In this document: positions 60,613-64,000 of the stretch, piece after piece
How the letters are laid out: every line of letters starts with the position of its first letter
Position numbering within the stretch: position 1 is the first letter of the stretch
From: Paramecium pentaurelia
Lineage: Eukaryota; Ciliophora; Oligohymenophorea; Peniculida; Parameciidae
Direction: 5' to 3'
DNA length: 64,000 bases
Assembly: GCA_905183005.1 (NCBI GenBank)
Contig: CAJJDO010000068.1
Span: 339,676 to 403,675, forward strand
Made by a program: the position numbers and the translations under genes
The notes under the pieces: generated by a model
Told to the model about the DNA's origin: nothing
Databases searched by the model: none
What the model saw: only the letters and a program-made list of their open reading frames with translations

Positions 60613-62231
60613 ATGTCAGAATTACCATCCATTTAAAATTAAGATGTCTCAGGTCCAAGGAATGAATAGAAAGAATTAATACCTTAAGAAAAAGAGACTA
60701 CTAAAAATATCTCTGAATAATCACTCATAAAATAAGAGTTATACAACGACGATGAAATGAAAGCAATTATGATATCAGGAATAAAATCAATGGTAGGGGG
60801 ATTATTATTACATCTGGAACTTGGTACTTTTTATGTTTGGGGATCAATAAGTATAATTAAATCATATTCTAATTATAGGTCCATATGTGTGTGCTTGGAT
60901 GAGAGAGAAGGACTTAAGTGTAACATTGAATTATATGGCTATTATATTTCCTATTCTTGGTTTAATAACAATGTCATGTTTGTCATTTGGAATAAAGATA
61001 GCTGAAAAAATTGGATTTAAACTTACAATAGGAATATGTTCAACATCAATAGCCTTGGCATTTTTGATAATATCATTTGTTCAAGATATTGGTGGTTTCA
61101 TAGCTATCTATTGTATAATGGTTGGAATATCAGGAGGATTAGCATATATGTTACCAATAATTTGTGGATGGAGACATTTCCCAGATAAAAGAGGATTAGT
61201 ATCTGGAATAACTATAGGTGGATATGGATTTGGGTCATTCATCTTCAATTTTGTTTGTAAAGCAATAGCAAATCCAGACAATGAAAAACCAAGTCTTATA
61301 TTTGAAGAAGATGGTGAAAATGTGAAATATTTTGATAATAAAGTTGGAGATCGAGTTCCTTTAATGTTATAGATTATGGCAGCATGTTATTTAGGATTAG
61401 CCATTCTATCAACTTTATTAGTAAGATTCCCATAGGAAATAGATGTAGAAAAATTGATAGCTACAATTGAAGCTAAAAAAAAGAAAAATGCTGCTGAAAA
61501 TCCTAATCAATAAATTCATGTACCATCATCTTATTTACCCCCAGAAAAGGAATGTTAAACAATGTAATATAATTATATTTAATTTTAGATCAAAAGGAGT
61601 TAAACATATAGTTTTCCCAATACTGGTTTTGATTGTTTTAATGTCATGTACTTTAGGAATGTTGATATCTAATTGCTATAAGTTTTATGGATAAGAATTA
61701 GGAATAGATGATGCCACACTTACAGCTACTGGATCTGTTGCTGGTGTAATGAATGGATGTTCTCGTTTCTTCTGGGCTACTTTATCTGATAAAACCTCAT
61801 TTAAATTTACATTCACATTAATATCAATTCTGAATTTAATTACTTCAGCAATATTACCTTATAATTCTGATGGGATTGGATATCTTTTGTTGATTGCTAT
61901 TGTTTATTTAGCTGAAGGAGGATTGTTAGCAACATATCCTTTGATATGTGCCACAGTTTATGGCAAAAAGATTGGAGGGTTAATGTATGGATTTCTATTC
62001 TTTATGATTGGTGTCTGTAATATGCTTGGTTACATATTCTATAGATTTGCAAGATTAAAGATTGGATGGGAAGGTGTTTATTGGATTTGTTTTGGAATGA
62101 ATGTTGTTGGAATCATACTGGGTATTATTTTAAAGGAAAAAGGATATGATTGGAGAGATGTTTAAGTTTAAGCATCAGATTAATTAAGAAACGAAAATTC
62201 AGAACATTAACAATTACAGTAATAACAATGA
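60613..62231 (+). CDS. MFS transporter (monocarboxylate / oxalate-formate type), 521 aa
   Basis: Three exons; introns 60851-60878 and 61564-61588. After a polar N-terminus of about 45 residues come the membrane spans of a major facilitator: LLHLELGTFYVWGSI, AIIFPILGLITMSCLSFGI, ISGGLAYMLPIICGW followed by FPDKRGLVSGITIGGYGFGS. That last loop, with R/K-G-x2-SG, is the MFS A-like motif found in OFA-type transporters. A hydrophilic central loop holds a short KKKKNAAEN stretch, and the second half adds six more spans (GCSRFFWATLSDKTSFKF carries a D-K/R motif). Probably moves organic anions; substrate not determined. Confidence 0.88.
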
Positions 62232-62423
62232 TTTTGATACTCAATGTTTTTATATTATCAATCAAAAATATTATGATTATTCTTGATATTTCTAATATTA
62301 AATTTCTAATAGAATCATATTAAAATATTAAAAGGAATTTATTGACTTTAAACTATATATCCTTATTTAACAATAGATTAATATATTTAATGTTTATTTA
62401 TTAATATATTTGTAAACACTAAG

Positions 62424-63100
62424 TCAACAAGAACAAGTTTATTCTTTCGCTTCTTCCTTTGAGGAATGTGTAGCCAATAGAATTGGTTTTAAATCGTTTT
62501 TCTCTATTAATCCATTATCTATCCTTTAAACTAATTTTCCTGATAATGTTAAAAACATATTCTCTATTTATTCACCTGTTACTGCACTTGTTTCAAAATA
62601 AGAATCAATTGAATACTCTTTTACTAATTTTTAAACCTAGCTCTCTGTAATTCTTCTTTATTCCTTTTTTAATATAAATTACATACGATTAAATCTATCT
62701 TATTCCCACATGCTATAATACATATATCAGGTCTTGCAAAATCTCTAGCATCTTTAATCCATTACTGCATATTTTAAAAGGATTCCACGTTTGTCAAATC
62801 AAAAACGCAAATTGCACCTAAAGCTCCTCTGTAATACGTTCTTGCAATTGATCTATATCGTTCTTGACCTGCAGTATCCCATAACTGCAATTTTATCGAT
62901 TTTCCTTTTATTTAAATCATCTTTGATGAAAATTCCACTCCTACTGTCTAAGCAACATTCTTCGGTTCTAATTTCTTTCATAACATCTCTTTACATTTCC
63001 CATTTAAATAATTATATAATATGCTAGTTTTCCCACAACTTCCATTTCCAATAATAATTATTTTAAAAATATAATCATATGGTTCTTTGTCCATTTCCAT
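62424..63100 (-). CDS. Rab-family small GTPase, 208 aa
   Basis: Three exons; introns 62968-62994 (27 nt) and 62664-62686 (23 nt, AAG). All G motifs are present: GNGSCGKTS (G1), TVGVEF with switch I threonine (G2), WDTAGQERYRSI (G3), GNKIDL (G4) and ETSA (G5). It ends CSC, a CxC-type double prenylation site for Rab geranylgeranyltransferase, so it is membrane-attached. Switch regions are those of the Rab4/Rab14/Rab2 group, but subtype is not fixed. It regulates vesicle docking. The last intron falls directly after GNKIDLI, and its removal restores the conserved helix. Confidence 0.93.
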
Positions 63101-64000
63101 TTTCTTTTTAATAATTTATTTAATATTCTTAATATAATTTATAAAGATGCTATTTCATTCAAATTTATTCATATATACTTAATTCAATTAATTCAAGTAG
63201 AAATAGATTCATACAGAGCTTAACCATTTTATTTAGATGAATATCTTAAATTATTTTCAATGATTCATTGTTATAAATCATTCAGAATGTTAAGTGGGAA
63301 ATTATATATGATCATAATGCTCTTCTCCGAACTTGGTTATAATGTAAAGAACTTAATTTGATAGTTAAGTCAAGAATGAAACCCTTCCCATTTATATGAG
63401 AAAATAGGAATAAATTAAATAAACTTAAACATTTGATATAAATTAAATCATAATAGATAATAAGTGTATTCTTTTTCAAATAATTTTCCATCTTTAAATG
63501 TTATTCTCATTTCAAATACTCTATTGTATTTTAGAATTGGATAAAAAATGATTGATTCCTAATACTGAAATTTTAAAATTTAATTGGAAAATCATTTTTT
63601 TCTGAAAAAGGAATGTATCATTTTTTGAATTAGAATGCACATATCATTGAAATTAATAAGGTGATAGATTGAGATTAACTTTTGATTTCCTAACTATCCG
63701 CAATCTTTCTTTTTATAAAGCCTTGTCATTATAGCAAGTGAGATTGTTTCTAAAACACAATTCAATGTCGACCTGTCCACATGTCAATATATAAAGTGAC
63801 AAAGATTGTGTTATAATTCTTGAATTTGAAATATTCTTTATAATCTTAATTCGTCCCCTTTTTCTCATAAATGGGGGGATTAGAAAGATTTTCTAAAGTA
63901 GTAAAATCAAAATTTAATTTATTAATAATTCTAAGTATTTTTATTTTTAGACATATATTATATATCAATATATAATGTTATATATAAATATATAATTATA
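63101..64000. other. Right margin without a supported gene
   Basis: 900 bp of AT-rich DNA. An ATG at 63871 begins a short open frame (MGGLERFSKVV...) running to the window edge, which might be the first exon of a gene outside the window, but the evidence is too thin to call. No telomeric C4A2/C3A3 repeat is present. Confidence 0.4.

Noticed and set aside
1..64000. tRNA, rRNA, CRISPR, transposon or telomere features
   Set aside because: No B-box-like GTTCGAATC context in a cloverleaf, no rRNA core sequence, no spaced direct repeats, no transposase motifs, and no C4A2/C3A3 repeats were found.

Overview
The window is macronuclear-type DNA of a ciliate, most likely Paramecium or a close oligohymenophorean relative. 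The evidence is direct. Recognisable genes (ribosomal proteins eS17, eL8 and eL18, VPS26, bystin, protein kinases, a Rab) stay open only if TAA and TAG are read as glutamine and TGA is the sole stop. They also become continuous only after removal of tiny introns, mostly 19-32 nt, that begin GT(A) and end in AG. DNA is extremely AT-rich, and genes are packed on both strands with gaps often under 100 bp. Under the standard code almost nothing real is visible. I see no rRNA, tRNA, CRISPR array, insertion sequence or telomere repeat.

Layout. 0.3-7 kb: an unknown protein, an MDR-family reductase, a Hakai-like RING protein, an unknown protein, a Dbf4-type zinc-finger protein, an unknown protein and a RING-H2 ligase. 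7-16 kb: a multi-pass membrane protein, a TLDc protein, an ArfGAP with TAA-encoded polyglutamine, a small ankyrin protein and retromer VPS26. 15.7-21 kb: a long coiled-coil protein, a Dot1-type methyltransferase and, divergent from it, an XPF-type nuclease. 21-27.5 kb: a secreted protein, an ankyrin-Sec7 protein, eS17 and an AGC kinase with a long N-terminal extension. 27.5-28.5 kb: the largest gene-free stretch. 28.5-42 kb: a B-box/coiled-coil/Kelch protein, a four-EF-hand protein, eL8, bystin, a cyclic-nucleotide-type K+ channel, eL18 and unknown proteins. 42-47 kb: two EF-hand proteins, two unknown proteins and an NDR/LATS kinase. 47.3-53.8 kb: one intronless 2,160-codon gene for a cysteine-rich, multi-spanning membrane protein. 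54-63 kb: an unknown protein, a jacalin-like protein, a second kinase, a pinin-like protein, an MFS transporter and a Rab GTPase. The last 0.9 kb holds no gene I can support.

There is no operon logic. Functions mix ribosome production (eS17, eL8, eL18, bystin), membrane traffic (VPS26, ArfGAP, Sec7, Rab), chromatin and DNA maintenance (Dot1, Dbf4, XPF) and signalling (kinases, channel, EF-hands). Every gene model with introns was checked for length: exon sum divisible by three with a single terminal TGA, except where stated. Homology calls are from motifs read by eye, not from database searches.
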